From Larix kaempferi (lineage: Eukaryota > Streptophyta > Pinopsida > Pinales > Pinaceae): 64,000 nt of DNA. Where the stretch lies: assembly GCA_027924585.1 (NCBI GenBank), contig BSBM01000994.1:13498501-13562500 (forward strand), written 5' to 3'. Made by a program: the position numbers and the translations under genes. The notes beneath the pieces are model-generated. The model searched no databases. It saw only the letters and a program-made list of their open reading frames with translations, and was not told where the DNA came from. Positions 11,547 to 24,026 of the stretch are shown piece after piece (the stretch's first letter is position 1; every line of letters starts with the position of its first letter).

Positions 11547-14500
11547 TATAATATCCCGAATTTTGGACTAACTATTTATGTTGTTATATTGGGCCACGGC
11601 CCCAACACATATGTTTTATTTTGAGTATTGGGCATGAGCCCTAGCACCCATGATTTATTCTTTTATATATTGACATACTGGGCATGGACCCTGACTGACT
11701 TCTTTATTGAGTGTATACTGGGGGAGGAGGCCCTAATGTGTTTTTATGTTCTTTAACATATGATATGAGTACAATACTAATATACTGAGATGATATTTTG
11801 TTACTCACCGTGCAGAGCTATGATTTTACATATGGTTGTGTTGAGCGTGGACTCAGAAACACACATATAACCTACGTACTGGGCATAAGCTCTGGAACAC
11901 TCCAAGCTTGATAAATGAATACCAGATTCGAGGCCACTTGAATATTCTAGATGTGCCTCACAACCACATCCTAGCACTAGTATTTAGTAGGAATATCTGG
12001 AATTGCACTAGCGTAACGCTCATGTGAAAGTGTTGAGTTAAAAGGCTCTGAAGAGCACTTGGGGTTACTAAATATGAAAGTGTTGAGTCGGGAAGAATTT
12101 GAATAGCACTTCTACTTTCATCACATTTATTTAATTTGGTTAAATGATTCATCTTTTTTCTATCATCAAATACTACGTGAACTACCATGTTAAACGAGGG
12201 AATCTGACATGCAAGAGAGAGACTAGAGGTACCTATCCAAGCTTATCGAAAGACCAACCAAAGAAGTGGACCTTATTCTTAAAATGTTTAAAGAAGTATC
12301 ATGTGAAGATACATAATTAAATAAAAGATAATTACCATAACCTAAAGTATGGATTGACTAAGAGTAGTCTTATAGGAACAAAGTGCATAAAGGTCTCAAG
12401 TCTAAATAGTATTATTTAGAGATTTAATAATACTGATGGTTATTATAAAATATATTTATTATTCCATATAGTTTATGCATAGTAAGCTGCCACATTATTA
12501 AATATTATTAGTAATGTATTAACATTTAGGTTGAAATATAATTATGGTTATTATTATTATCATTATGAAAAGATTAAGTTAAAATCACTTATGGTTAAAA
12601 CAAATGAAGATTCCTAGTTTGACAAGGACTAGTTTTGTTTTAGTGATAAATCTTTTAAATATTAATTATTTAATTTAAAGAAAATAATTATTCAAACAAC
12701 CATAATTCAAGACTCCCCTACATAAAGAAGGAAGATCCCAAGATTGGGGATCTTATCTTTTTCATTATCATTCTCCTGTGGTAGTTAGAGAGAATTCTTT
12801 GCTCCAAGAACTGAAGGAGCCCCATACATTATTTCCATATATGAACTAGCAATGAACCTAGGGCCTCTATCTCTTATTCCATGTTGGAACCAGCTCGAGG
12901 GGATCCAGTTAGAACCAGGAATGGTCTAAGGGTCATGGTTGGGAGGAACATGGTACCCCAAAGTTATCCAGCTAAGAAATCATCCTAAGAGATCAGCTAA
13001 GCTGAAACGTTTCTGCATTAATTATTGTTTCAGTGTGTAGGTTTCTATAGAGAGGATCAAGTTCCAAAGCAATAAGGTATGTAGTGTTAACTTTCCCATT
13101 TCCTCTTATAGTAGATGTTAGGATTTTATACTAGAATTAATGGTTCAACATTGTTTTAATTCTTAAGACAAATATTATCAACTTAGAGTTTTGGCCCATA
13201 AACTAGTGGAGGGTCTAGCAGGTCTAGCCTAGCTAGCCTGTGCTAGACATCACACCATCAGAAAACTTATGAACTCTCTCATCTATTTTCAAAGGATTTT
13301 ATCATTGTGCATTTCTCCTTTTGTTTCTATATTGTTTTCTAAGCTAGGGTTATTAGTTCTTTAAAAATAATTGCGTTTTCTAGTTAGAATCGTTTTACCA
13401 TTTCATAGTACAGAGTTCACTTCTGCCCTTATTTCGTTTATTATTTCTTAATAAAGACCAGGTCTAGAAAAGGTGTTGGACTAGGTATCGAAACTCTCAA
13501 AGTCTATTGAAACCTTGAAGAGGACTTATTCAGAATTTTATCCACACATCAACTCCAAACCAAAGTCTACACGATGCTTCATGTCTGACTATTAACCTCG
13601 GGAAGGAAAACGAAGTCGTTGCAAACAATAGACCAATTTTTTAGAGATAGGGTATCCATCTTTTCTTTTATTCATTTTCTTTTCTTGAAAATCACCGAAT
13701 AGGATTAGTAAAAACAATAGGCCAGCCATCAAAACTCTTAAGCAGCATTACACATCAAGAAACGCAGGCTCACAACAACCATATCATTTTCTACATTAAC
13801 TACCATCTATTCCCTTCAAAGATTGTTGCAGACAGTAAATATGAAATCATAGGTAGAATTGAATGTGCCATTATTTAGACTTCCAGAAATCAAAACGTTA
13901 AACAAAACAACACGCAGGCTAAGGTGACCACGATTTCCTCATCGAGCCATTTCAAATAGGACTGCTACCTATTAATTTAACCACCAGTCAACCGATAACT
14001 TACCATAACAAAAATGAAACAAATTTACAAGGGTTATGACTTCATTACAATCACAACTCAGACTTGCATATTAAGCTTATAAAACCCTGACGGGCTCCTC
14101 TCCCAATTCAAGGATCGAATCCCACAACAAAATGATAGGTGCCCCATATATTTTAATTTAATAGCCACAGGTTGGGATATCAAACCCCAGGAGTAACACC
14201 AATTCCCAGGTTACATTTAATAAACTAGGTAACTGATAGAAGTACCACCGGCATCAACGAATACGGATTTTCCATTTAGAAGAACAATCAACTATCTTCA
14301 GGTTAGAAGCACGATAGTATATACACAAACCTAAATTTTTTTACGCCATAGGAAAACGCAGAACAAAGCAAAGACGAGTTTCATTTAATAGTATGGACTC
14401 CATTGAATGGAAAAACGACTTTCCACCAATGATTCAAACTGACAGAGCACCATTTAAAAACATAGTGACCATAATTTCTTCAGACATCCATTTGGGTCTC

Positions 14501-15525
14501 AAAGCAACGAAAAATGAAGAGGCCCATACAAACAACAAATGAACTCCATATAGAAATACAGGAGGAAATATTCTTTTCAAAACCCACATTTACATAGTAC
14601 GAGTACCATTGAAAAAAAACTACACATGACCCAATTGTTAAACCCTACTGTAAGTATGGGAACCCTCAAAAGTTTCATTCATCAAAATAATATTTACAAC
14701 ATTTTCCAACACCCTGGTCCAGCCAAAGGTGACTGCATTCGAGACTTCAAATTCATAGTGAGCCAAAGGCATAACTAATTCTCCCTAATGCATTTCAATT
14801 AGATTCTTCTTCCACAACCGAGATAGGAAGGTGTGAAGGGTTGAAGGAACCCTGTACTTACCAGTCCAATGCACAAATGCATCTAGTGTTGTTTCCCATA
14901 TGGTCCAAATGCAGATATTTCGCACCATGACTCCACACCTATCAATAGAGGAAAGCCAATACGAGTTAGGGCCTGAACATTTATTTAGCACAAAGATTAA
15001 AGACCTGAAAAAATGCAGTATTTACATATGGAAGGGTTACCTGGTAGGATTCGTTCATGTACATCGCCTTTCAAGACAACCAGCGATACCCTGGCCATGA
15101 GTGTAGCTTAGGCCAGGCACAACTACCACACAACCAGCTAAAAGTCCCTCTTGGCCACAAGACAAACGATATGACAACATTGTGCATACCCCCGCTAATA
15201 CCCTTAGTGCCTAGCTAGCCATAGGCCAAGTTATAGTCATCTGCACCATTAAGATTCCCAACAACCACGATAGGGCTCCAATTTAATTGTAAACTATATA
15301 GTATAGTTGTGTAGGTTTCAATACTTGGTTAATTATCACCAAGGTAAGATCTTAGCCATACATGTTTTTCATTAGGGGTGTTTACACTTTAAGTGAATTA
15401 CATGATGGAGTTGTTCAAAGGATGGCCACCAAGGTACACCTACAAGAGTAAGTCAAATAGATATGTATTAGCGAAATCGTTAAGTAAGTCAATAGGTTTC
15501 AAACATTCACACCTTACCTCTCGGC

Positions 15526-15530
15526 GACTC
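15526..15530. other. Target-site duplication GACTC, left copy
   Basis: GACTC precedes the TGTAGTGCCC terminus at 15531 and is repeated at 26626-26630 after the ...GGGCATTACA terminus. A perfect 5-bp repeat is the size expected for Ty3/gypsy integrase. Confidence 0.9.
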
Positions 15531-18130
15531 TGTAGTGCCCTATCTAGGCACTGGGTCTCTATTTATCCATCTATGTGTAAATACCAAATTTTTCCTTCGT
15601 TTGCTTTCTAAAAGAAGAGAATCAACCGTTTATGTTTCAGGTTTCTAAAAGTTCATAAGTCTGTGCAAATTAAATAAACATAAACTTAAGGATTTTCATT
15701 ATAACCCTGTTATTATTTCATGCATAATCTGAAAGTAAAAGAAAATACCTTTTATTCAAGCTAGCTGAGTAAAATACCTGGGCCTGTAGATTTGCAGTAA
15801 GATCAGAAGACTTACGTGGTGAATTCTGTATGGTACCTTAGCAACCCAAAATGATGTGTCCACCCTGCCGATCAGCTATTATCGTGCTGACCCTAGGAAA
15901 TCAACGGATTTCCTAGCCCCCGAGCCCACAGACCGATAATCCCGATAGCAGCTTTCCATCGAACCTTTCCATGGTAATCATTTGCTGAGTTAACCCCCTC
16001 CTCAGTCTTTTCATTTGAGTTTCCCACCTCCTCAAAGCTTCGAGTTAACCCCCTCCTCGGCATGCCTCCTTTTTCCCAAAAATCCTCACAGTTCTCCCCC
16101 AAATCCCCCTTACTACTTTGTTAACTCTACCCTTTATAGGAATCCACCTCCTTCCAAAGTCAAACCTCCTTATCACTCCACCGCCCTAGCTGTCGTGGTC
16201 TTGGAAGTACAAATCATTAATGCGTCCCCCCCCCTTTTTAAGGCATAAGGTGGATTATATATTATTTTAAATCACCCAATTTCCCTCGGGTAGTGGAATT
16301 ATTCACTAATTTATTTAAACAATCCCTTTAATTTACTTGGAATGATTCCGTTAATTAATCACATGAAAAATTTATTTATTTAATTATTCAACCCACTATG
16401 CTTTATATAAAGATTATTATCATTATTATCATTAATTAAATATTAACAATAATAACATAATAATTAATAATAATAGAAATTAAATTAATTGTGAATGGAA
16501 ATTAGAAATGTTTATTGGTTTATTCGATAAGTGTCAACATAGTACTTCGGGGTATAATTATGGAATATACTTTAATGATTTAATTCATCATGATCAACAA
16601 TTATATAGCACACTCTTCCATTATTAATGTTTAACTTTTATACTTCACATTGGAGACACATTCTCTTTAAGGATACTTGCGATTAATGACACTTATACTA
16701 TTCGTTCATTACCATGTTCACACACAAAGACTAATTAACTTCTTTTACACATTAGAACTTGACAATCGTTCACTAATTAAGTCATTCAGTAAATACTTAA
16801 TTGAGTTATCTAGGATAACTTATAACATTGTTAAATCTTGATAAGTAGGTTGTAAACCGATATTATTGCGCATGTGCATAATGTGCATGCGTGGCCAGCG
16901 TATGCACAAGACAGACATGTACTATAAACATATGTCATATATATATCCTATGCATATCAGCTAACTAATATTCATAATACTTTATGCAAACCGAACAAAT
17001 ACACATTCATCGTAATATTACTAAAACATCATCGTTTATTTTATCAATTAACCTTTAAGATTCCATTTCATTGCTTTTATGATTACGTTTGTTCAATCAA
17101 TCAGGTACAAGGAAGGCTACCTACTACCACTAACTCCAGGTCAATGAATGCCCAACCCTCAACAGTACTAACTATCATATCCTCCAATCGTTAACCTACT
17201 GCCACAACCTCCCTGTCCTTCCTCTGCTAGTATAAAAGTGGCTGTCGGACTCAACGACCTGACCACATAGAACTTGAGAGCGATAGCGTCGGCTGAACAG
17301 AAAGCGGACCTATCCTCTCCTAGCAGGCATCCGACCATCGTCATCACACATACATGGGGAGCGTGTCTCAGCACGGCCCTCCCACGATCTCGGGTATCAT
17401 AGGAACATAGGGTGGGCAACACATCCATCCCTCTCAACATACTGGGCCTACGCCCTTATCAAATCATACTCTGCTGCTCTCGAGATTATCGGTCCATGTC
17501 ATCGTTTCATCAAATTTTGGGTTGCTAAGGTTTACTGCATGGATAGGTTCTTCTCCGTATATCAGATCAAGTACCCAGCTATCCCATAGCCCTCGTGTCC
17601 TGCAGGTTAGTATTCCGCAAGATACACCTTTTTTTAACAAGCATTTCCATTCGATCACCCATTGATCCATATCATCAACATCTTTCATTTCCCATCACAA
17701 TTTTATCGTATCACAGATATGCATGGAATATAACAGTTCTATCAATTTCATCATAGGATGGCATCCACGTACAACACCATATATTTTTACATTCTATCAT
17801 TGTCTGATCCATACTGTCAGCATCATTTATCTCATCACATAAAATCATTAAATCGATCACAGCATAATTACCACATCATATATATCACTTTTCCTCCAGG
17901 ACGATTATCAAACATACACTGTCATTATGAAATAAAAGAATCTCATGTTAATCATAACTTAATAACTGCATGAATATAGTAACATCATTAACACAGTAGC
18001 AACATATCATCATGTCTATCATGCCGAAAATATAGTTCACTCTGTCTAGCTGAGTCAAATAGATTACAAGCAATTAAAGTGAAAGGGGTCTAACTCGCCA
18101 ACAGGCCTAGTCAAAATATGGGGCATTACA
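15531..18130 (-). repeat. 3' LTR (left in window) of the young LARD-like element
   Basis: It is 2600 bases long, TGTAGTGCCC...GGGCATTACA as read on the plus strand. Open frames inside it (for example 17168-17440 and 17758-17973) recur unchanged in the other LTR simply because the LTRs are duplicates; none shows a protein motif. Confidence 0.9.
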
Positions 18131-18145
18131 TACACCCACCCTTCA
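18131..18145 (-). other. Polypurine tract of the young LARD-like element (minus strand)
   Basis: The reverse complement reads CTGAAGGGTGGGTGTA directly before the TGTAATGCCC LTR terminus. Upstream of it on that strand is CTTCGGGACGAAG, resembling the end of plant Ty3/gypsy internal regions. Confidence 0.75.
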
Positions 18146-21100
18146 GGAAACTTCGTCCCGAAGTTATGGTCATAATAATGCAGGGAAATTCTTGACACAT
18201 ACTCTCTACATTCATGCAAGTGGCAGGTGTTGGCCATACTGGTCTTACTTGGCTTGACTTGACCAAATATGTCGGTGTTATAATATGGCTTTGCTTCTTT
18301 TATATCCCTGATGTGTATTCTAATAATTAAAGAAACATTTAGATTAATCCTTTTGTTGGATCTCAATATTATGCCTAGAATGCCTAAATGTTATAATCAT
18401 GTTCTATCCACCTTAGTATCCTATTTCATACCCTTTTACAATATTCTTTAAGTCACATCATCCAGAATAGTTTATCCGTCACAGGACGGAGTTTACCGAA
18501 GCTTTTATTGATCCAACTTAGCATGAAATCATCAACGATTTAAATTGAAGGTCGTTAGAACTTTTAATCTGTAACCGCTCAACATGCAACTAGCAAGGAC
18601 TCTTAAGTTTTGCATACTTCTCTTAAGGAAGAGGTTCATGTCCCTTAAACCCTAAGGTCATACATTGTTATTACTTTAGTGCTAATAAGCCATCCGCATC
18701 CTTGATAACCATAAGTATTGTAACCAATATTAAATTAGGGGAAGTATCATTTATTAGAATGTTCTTGGTATCTATATCTTACCAAAATGCTTAGGTTCAC
18801 TGATAGTATTTGTTAGGGGTTTAAACAACATAACTTTATTCATTGAGGTGCGAATCGGTCCCTATTTTGCTTCCATTATTACCCCATTTCCTTGTATTAC
18901 TATGTCACTTAACCAGGTTGAGGGTTCGGTGCATATTCCTTCATGGTAACTTCATTAGTCCCTCAATAATTTACCCACTATTATAATTTACTGCTCGTTC
19001 ATTTTATAATTATTAAATCCTAGTCGTTTCTCAATAATATTTCCCCATCACGACAATTTATCCCAAGCAAGACTAGCGGCTTATAACCCTTACCCTCTTT
19101 CTTGACAGTTTGTAAGGATGCCTATTCTCATCAATAATTAAGTCCATCATTTCTCATACATTGGAAATGCACATTTTCCCTTAAAACATAGTTTTTTTAC
19201 AAATTCCAAGTTCTTGATTTATAACGGTTGTTAGATTGTTGGTCAATTATTATTGACTTTCAATTATCTCCCATTTTGTTAGCTTCCTACCATATCCTCA
19301 CTCCATTTACTACCTTATTAGGTTTGGTCAATACATCTCTTATTTCTATCGATGATCCTCCCCCATATAAATAAATGTATAACCTGTAGATCCTGTACAT
19401 AATAGGAAGCAACACAATTGTCCTAGTCACTGATAGTGGTAACCATCATCCCGTAATATTTGAACACGAATGTTCATTTATTCGGCAATTCGACGCATTA
19501 TGAGACGTAATTGGACTCCATCATCACAATGAACTAATAGAACTAGAACGCTTCTTCATTCCTTAGAATCTCGTAGCTAGTTTTGTTCCCACCCTTACCA
19601 TCGCAAGGGTAATTACTAGTATTTGTCCTAGTATGCCATTGTATTTGTACATCACCACTCTTCCTACTTACACCAGCAACCTTTGTGTATTGGTAAAGGC
19701 CTTGGTCTACCCCTACAATTCGAACGAGAACATCACTGCGTGATATGCTCAATCATAGTAGAATTTCATAACAACCGCTTTAGTTGAGTTTAGTTGAGGA
19801 CTGTGTTGAGATTCTTATGACTCTCTTATTATTACCCGAATGATCACTATTTTAGGTATGATTAATCTGAAATCTTCTCAAAACCTTTCGCACCATTACA
19901 CCAATATGTAACTTAATTAGTCTAAGCCATGTTCCCCTTAATGAAATAGTCTTTTAATAAGCTTTATATGCAATTCCTTGTTTAAGCGCATGGTGTTTTC
20001 CTTAATGTGATTCAAAAGGATACCTAGTCCTTGTATCGAGCAAATTTATTTCCATCCTTTATCTTATCTAAATAACATATAATGTATTTTCTAAGTCTCT
20101 CTATCTCTGAGCTACATAACGTTTCATATCTCAACGTTTCCCTACTAAAATACTTGTATATTATTACATTTATTTATATTTTTAAATGAAAATTTATTTG
20201 TAGATATGATTATGAGGTGTTCATGAATTTTCACTTTGATTTGTATCTCATACCGAGTTATCTATATACACACATCGATGTTTGTGTAATTTGGTGTGGA
20301 GACCTAGGAACTCAAACTCAAACATATCCTCTTTTGTTTCTACTATAAATGTTTTTCAACTTAAGCATTTTTTTTGCAAAATTATATGGTGTAGTAAAAC
20401 ATACCAAGAGCTATGATTTAAAAAAAAACATAATTGTTTAATCATGTTAAAACACATCTACCTTAAACTAATCATAAGACGTTGTCACTTCAATGATATA
20501 ACAAATTTCATAATATATATATATATTTGCATGCATTTTAAAACAGACACTCATTACTAATGTTGTGCATTTCTAAAATATGTGTGCGATTTTGTTTATG
20601 CCTATTTGGAAAAAAAAGTAGTAGTCTATGTGGTAGTTTGAATGGAATTGAGACTGTTGTAAAGAGAATGCATGCATATTCATACATGAGTGCATTCTCC
20701 AATTCCCTTTTACCACATTTTGGACCATGAAATCCATCCAAATACCCTAGTCTCTATTTTCACATAAATTTGGAAGTTAAAATGACCAATTTGTGATCAA
20801 ACTTTTAATATGATAATAAACATAATTGAGTCATAAGACGGACATTAACATAAATGTGATTGCGGTCTCTACTTTCTTGTGACTAATCTAGGATGATAAG
20901 TTGCGAGACATATAATCTTATTGTTAGATGTATTTGTTAAATCAATTGTGACCAATATTGATGTTTAAGCATTGCATCAATATTATTGGGTTTAATGTCG
21001 ATGTAACAAGGTTGTCCTCAATAATATGAATAACATCCTTAATATAAGAATTTATAATTTAAATGTGTTGTGTTCATCTCATTTGAAAAGGTTCTCTTTC

Positions 21101-21312
21101 ACTATTAGCTTTACCACATGTATAATAAATAATGGTGAAATATTTTAATTCTTTTTGTTATTAACGTTTATTATAAATTTATGATTAGGAGTATAATAAT
21201 TTATAAATTAATGTGAAACTAATTTATGATTAGGGCCATAATAATTTATACATTAAATGTGTTGTGTTGATCTTGATTAAAAAGTATCAAGATCAAGATA
21301 ATGTGTTTATAC
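18146..21312 (-). other. Interior of the LARD-like element, no recognisable gene
   Basis: About 3.2 kb of A/T-rich sequence without an open frame longer than about 70 codons outside the LTR edge, and without retrotransposon protein motifs I could find on either strand. It may be eroded pol or non-coding cargo; I cannot tell. Confidence 0.5.
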
Positions 21313-21690
21313 GTTTTTTTTTTTGTTTTTTTTTTTTTTTTGACCTGGTGGGTAAAGGTCTATACATATATATTTTTTGTCGGTGAGTGGCTTTATATAT
21401 CTCTATATATATATATTTATCAATTAAATTAAATTAACTTAAATATAATAAAAAAAATTAAATTAATTAAAAAAATATTAAATTAAATTAATTAAATTAA
21501 ATTAAGAGACATTAAATCAAATTAATTAAATTAAATTAAATAATAATAAAAACATTAAATCAAATTAATTCAATTTAATTTAATTAAAAGACATTAATAT
21601 AATTAAATTAATATTTAACGGCATTAAATTAAATTAATAAAGTTAAATTAATATTTAAAGACATTGATTTAAAAAAAAATTAAAACAATA
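21313..21690. repeat. Poly-T tract and ATTAA-rich simple repeat
   Basis: A T run at about 21313-21341 is followed by an imperfect repeat of AATTA/TTAAA pentamers to about 21690. It separates the eroded interior from the G/C-richer promoter-like segment. Confidence 0.8.
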
Positions 21691-21699
21691 CAAAACACA

Positions 21700-22100
21700 A
21701 AAAAAAGACCTTACGTGAGAGATTTGACGAGGCGACGGGAGGTGATTGCCGATCGACGGCTCCCTTATAATCCGCGCTGGAAACTTGCTCGAACGATAAC
21801 GGTAGTGGGTGGTCGCGGAAGGAAAACCGCCATGACACGTGTCTAACCCCTACTCATCCGCATACGAGAAAGCGGTTTGGTAAACCACTTAATGGGCCAT
21901 GCGGAAACCGCCCTTCGTGGCACCGACTCCACTCCCTATTTAAGGAGGGAACGAGGTTTATTTGGCATTGTTTGGGCCGCCTCTCGCGTGCAGAGCTCGC
22001 GGTGCTAAGCGCTAGGGTTTTTCCTAGTGTGTTATGCTCCGATTATGCTCCTCATTGCTCAGGTGCTTACTGTTGAGTGCTGATTTGGTATTTGACTTGA
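21700..22100 (+). promoter_or_regulatory. Promoter-like segment, probably captured from a host gene
   Basis: A G/C-rich segment stands out from its A/T-rich surroundings and reads like a plant housekeeping promoter on the strand opposite to the element. It contains a G-box/ABRE-like palindrome GACACGTGTC (21834-21843), two TGGGCC site-II motifs (21893-21898 and 21973-21978), a TATA-like CTATTTAAG (21936-21944), and then a telo-box TAGGGTTT (22013-22020) in what would be the 5' leader. This motif order, followed by an exon-like frame at 22241, supports capture. Motif matches alone do not prove promoter activity. Confidence 0.55.
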
Positions 22101-22240
22101 ATTGCTATAAACGTTGATGTGGAAGGGGTTTGGTCGACACTTGAAATGGTTCTCGGCGCTGAGCTTGGGCTGTGCCCAATATTCCTTTAGGAGAAACAAA
22201 GAAGGCAGGCTGTTCAACTAGTCGTTGTTCAGTGCGGAAG

Positions 22241-22850
22241 ATGGACATTATTGATGACGATGATCTTATTGAGCGAGAGTTGGAAAGTGGGGTAGAGGCT
22301 GCTGCTGAAGCAGATAAGGCAAAGCAGGAGAGAAAAGATGCCTGGTCCAAGTCTTTGTATAAAGTAGAGCAAGAAGGTTCAGTAGTCAGAAAAGATCGTC
22401 TAGATGATGCAGATAATGGAGGAAAGCGAAAATGACAAAATGAGGAGAACTCCAGTGAAAGAAAAAGGTCAATGCCTTTTGATCCTGTTGATCCTGCTGG
22501 TTGAGATCAGGAGCAGGATCTTGTAGAATCTTCCTATGACCGGACGGAAGAAGGAGAGCTTCCAAATACAATGAATGAACTGGTCCACTCCCTTAAGCGT
22601 GCTGAGAGGCGGTCTTCGATACCCACACAGCCTGAAAAAGGAGAAAGTCCTGTTAATTGTCGTGATTATGCGGGTCGAGGACATGGATTCAAGGATGGGT
22701 CTAGCGATACAAAACACAGACATGGTTATCATCAGCATCCACACTCTTCTTATCATCAACAGCATCAACATAGAGTTGATGCTGATAGGGGTCGCCACCA
22801 TTACAAGGAGCGAGAACATAAATGAGCTAGGCATGACCATGCAAAATGAA
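22241..22850 (+). pseudogene. Captured host exon fragment encoding a charged, His/Arg-rich protein, broken
   Basis: One frame reads from an ATG at 22241 (MDIIDDDDLIERELESG) through an acidic, Lys/Arg-rich segment with EEGELP near 22553 and a His-rich stretch (about 22705-22820) to DRGRHHYKEREHK. Four in-frame TGA codons interrupt it, near 22433, 22502, 22823 and 22847. The composition recalls N-termini of splicing-associated or SR-like proteins, but I do not recognise the family. It is on the plus strand, antisense to the retrotransposon, and follows a promoter-like segment. It is present once inside the element rather than in the LTRs, as expected for transduplicated host sequence. Further exons could lie in 22850-23930, but I could not define them. 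Confidence 0.5.
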
Positions 22851-24011
22851 AGATGAAAGAAAGAACTACTCAGACATAGCTAGTCTTTGAGTGAGTATTA
22901 TATTCTATGAGCATACCTTAATTTAAGGAGGTCTGTGTTTTCCATTTTCATTCCCGCGCTTACCGCAAATAATGAAATGTGGAAGCTATGGATGTAAAAT
23001 TAAAGATGAAACCCTGATTTGCAATTTTATTTTTTTTACATGCAGCATTCTTGACATTGTAGAGACGTTTGGCAGTAAATGCCTTAATGAAATACATCTC
23101 ATTTATTGCACTCTTAGTTTTAAGTTTTTTTTTTTTCTGATGGATCTTTGAAATCTCCGCACATTTCTCCGTTTTGCTTCAGGAGATGCTTTAATTAGGG
23201 ATGCATAGAAGCATTTGCCACCTTGTATACATTACGGGGGATATTACAAGTATAGTACAAAGCGCCCAATTATTCTGTTTTGTATTCTCAGCAGGTTTTT
23301 GCCAATTGCAAACAAGCATTTGGATCCTGAAGCATGTGAAGTTTGGTCATACTGACCTCAGCAGTTTCAATGCTTTTGGCCAGAGAGGAACAGCATTGGT
23401 ATAGCCTTGATTAGACAGTACTAGTAATTCAGTAATTTTACAACATGACAATTTCCTTGACAATTTCAGTAATTTTACTAGTTGTCTGTGTTTTATACTC
23501 TTCCTCTGTAGCATCTAGTTAATAAAAAGGTTGAGATTCCATGTTTCGTTCCATTTTTGGGTCAGATTTAGTTCGTCTCTAATGTCGTGGAAATCAATTG
23601 ACTGAACATTTATTTCAGTTCAATTCAGTATTCCTTTCTTTTGGTGGATGATTAAAGATTAAGGTTATTTCTTTGCATCAATCCTTCCTGAGATGAGCAT
23701 TAAAGTTTAATATAGAGATTTGGGTTTAAATTTTACCTTTTATAATATCCAAGGGTTTGGTCTCGGCATTCGCCTATGAATGTGGCTTTATTTAAAATAT
23801 TTAACCAGTTAGATATTCATGAATTTCATAAGCAATTATATATATATATATTGCTCAAATTCTGTTTCTGTCATGCTCCGTAAATAAATAAGAAAAGGCT
23901 TTTTCAAGTTATCTACCCCTTGTTGCAGATAGCATGTTGTTTGTTATTTTCTAGTAATTTCGCTATAATTACAGGTGTAGTTAGGCCCTAAGGTCTCGGT
24001 GTTTGAGCCTC
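22851..24011. other. Interior of the LARD-like element downstream of the exon fragment, no gene called
   Basis: A/T-rich sequence with T runs and possible intron-like segments (for example GTGAGTATT near 22891 and a TTTTTTTTACATGCAG acceptor-like site near 23030). It could be intron or 3' UTR of the captured fragment. No coding motif is visible. Confidence 0.4.
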
Positions 24012-24026
24012 GGCTCTGATACCAAA
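24012..24026 (-). other. Primer binding site of the LARD-like element (minus strand)
   Basis: The plus-strand CTCTGATACCAAA is the reverse complement of TTTGGTATCAGAG, the initiator-Met tRNA primer site. It abuts the LTR that begins at 24027 and fixes the element's orientation. Confidence 0.9.

Noticed and set aside
17168-17973. ORFs conserved identically at 15893-17973 and 24389-26468
   Set aside because: They are identical because the two LTRs are duplicates from one insertion; no protein motif and no codon signature.
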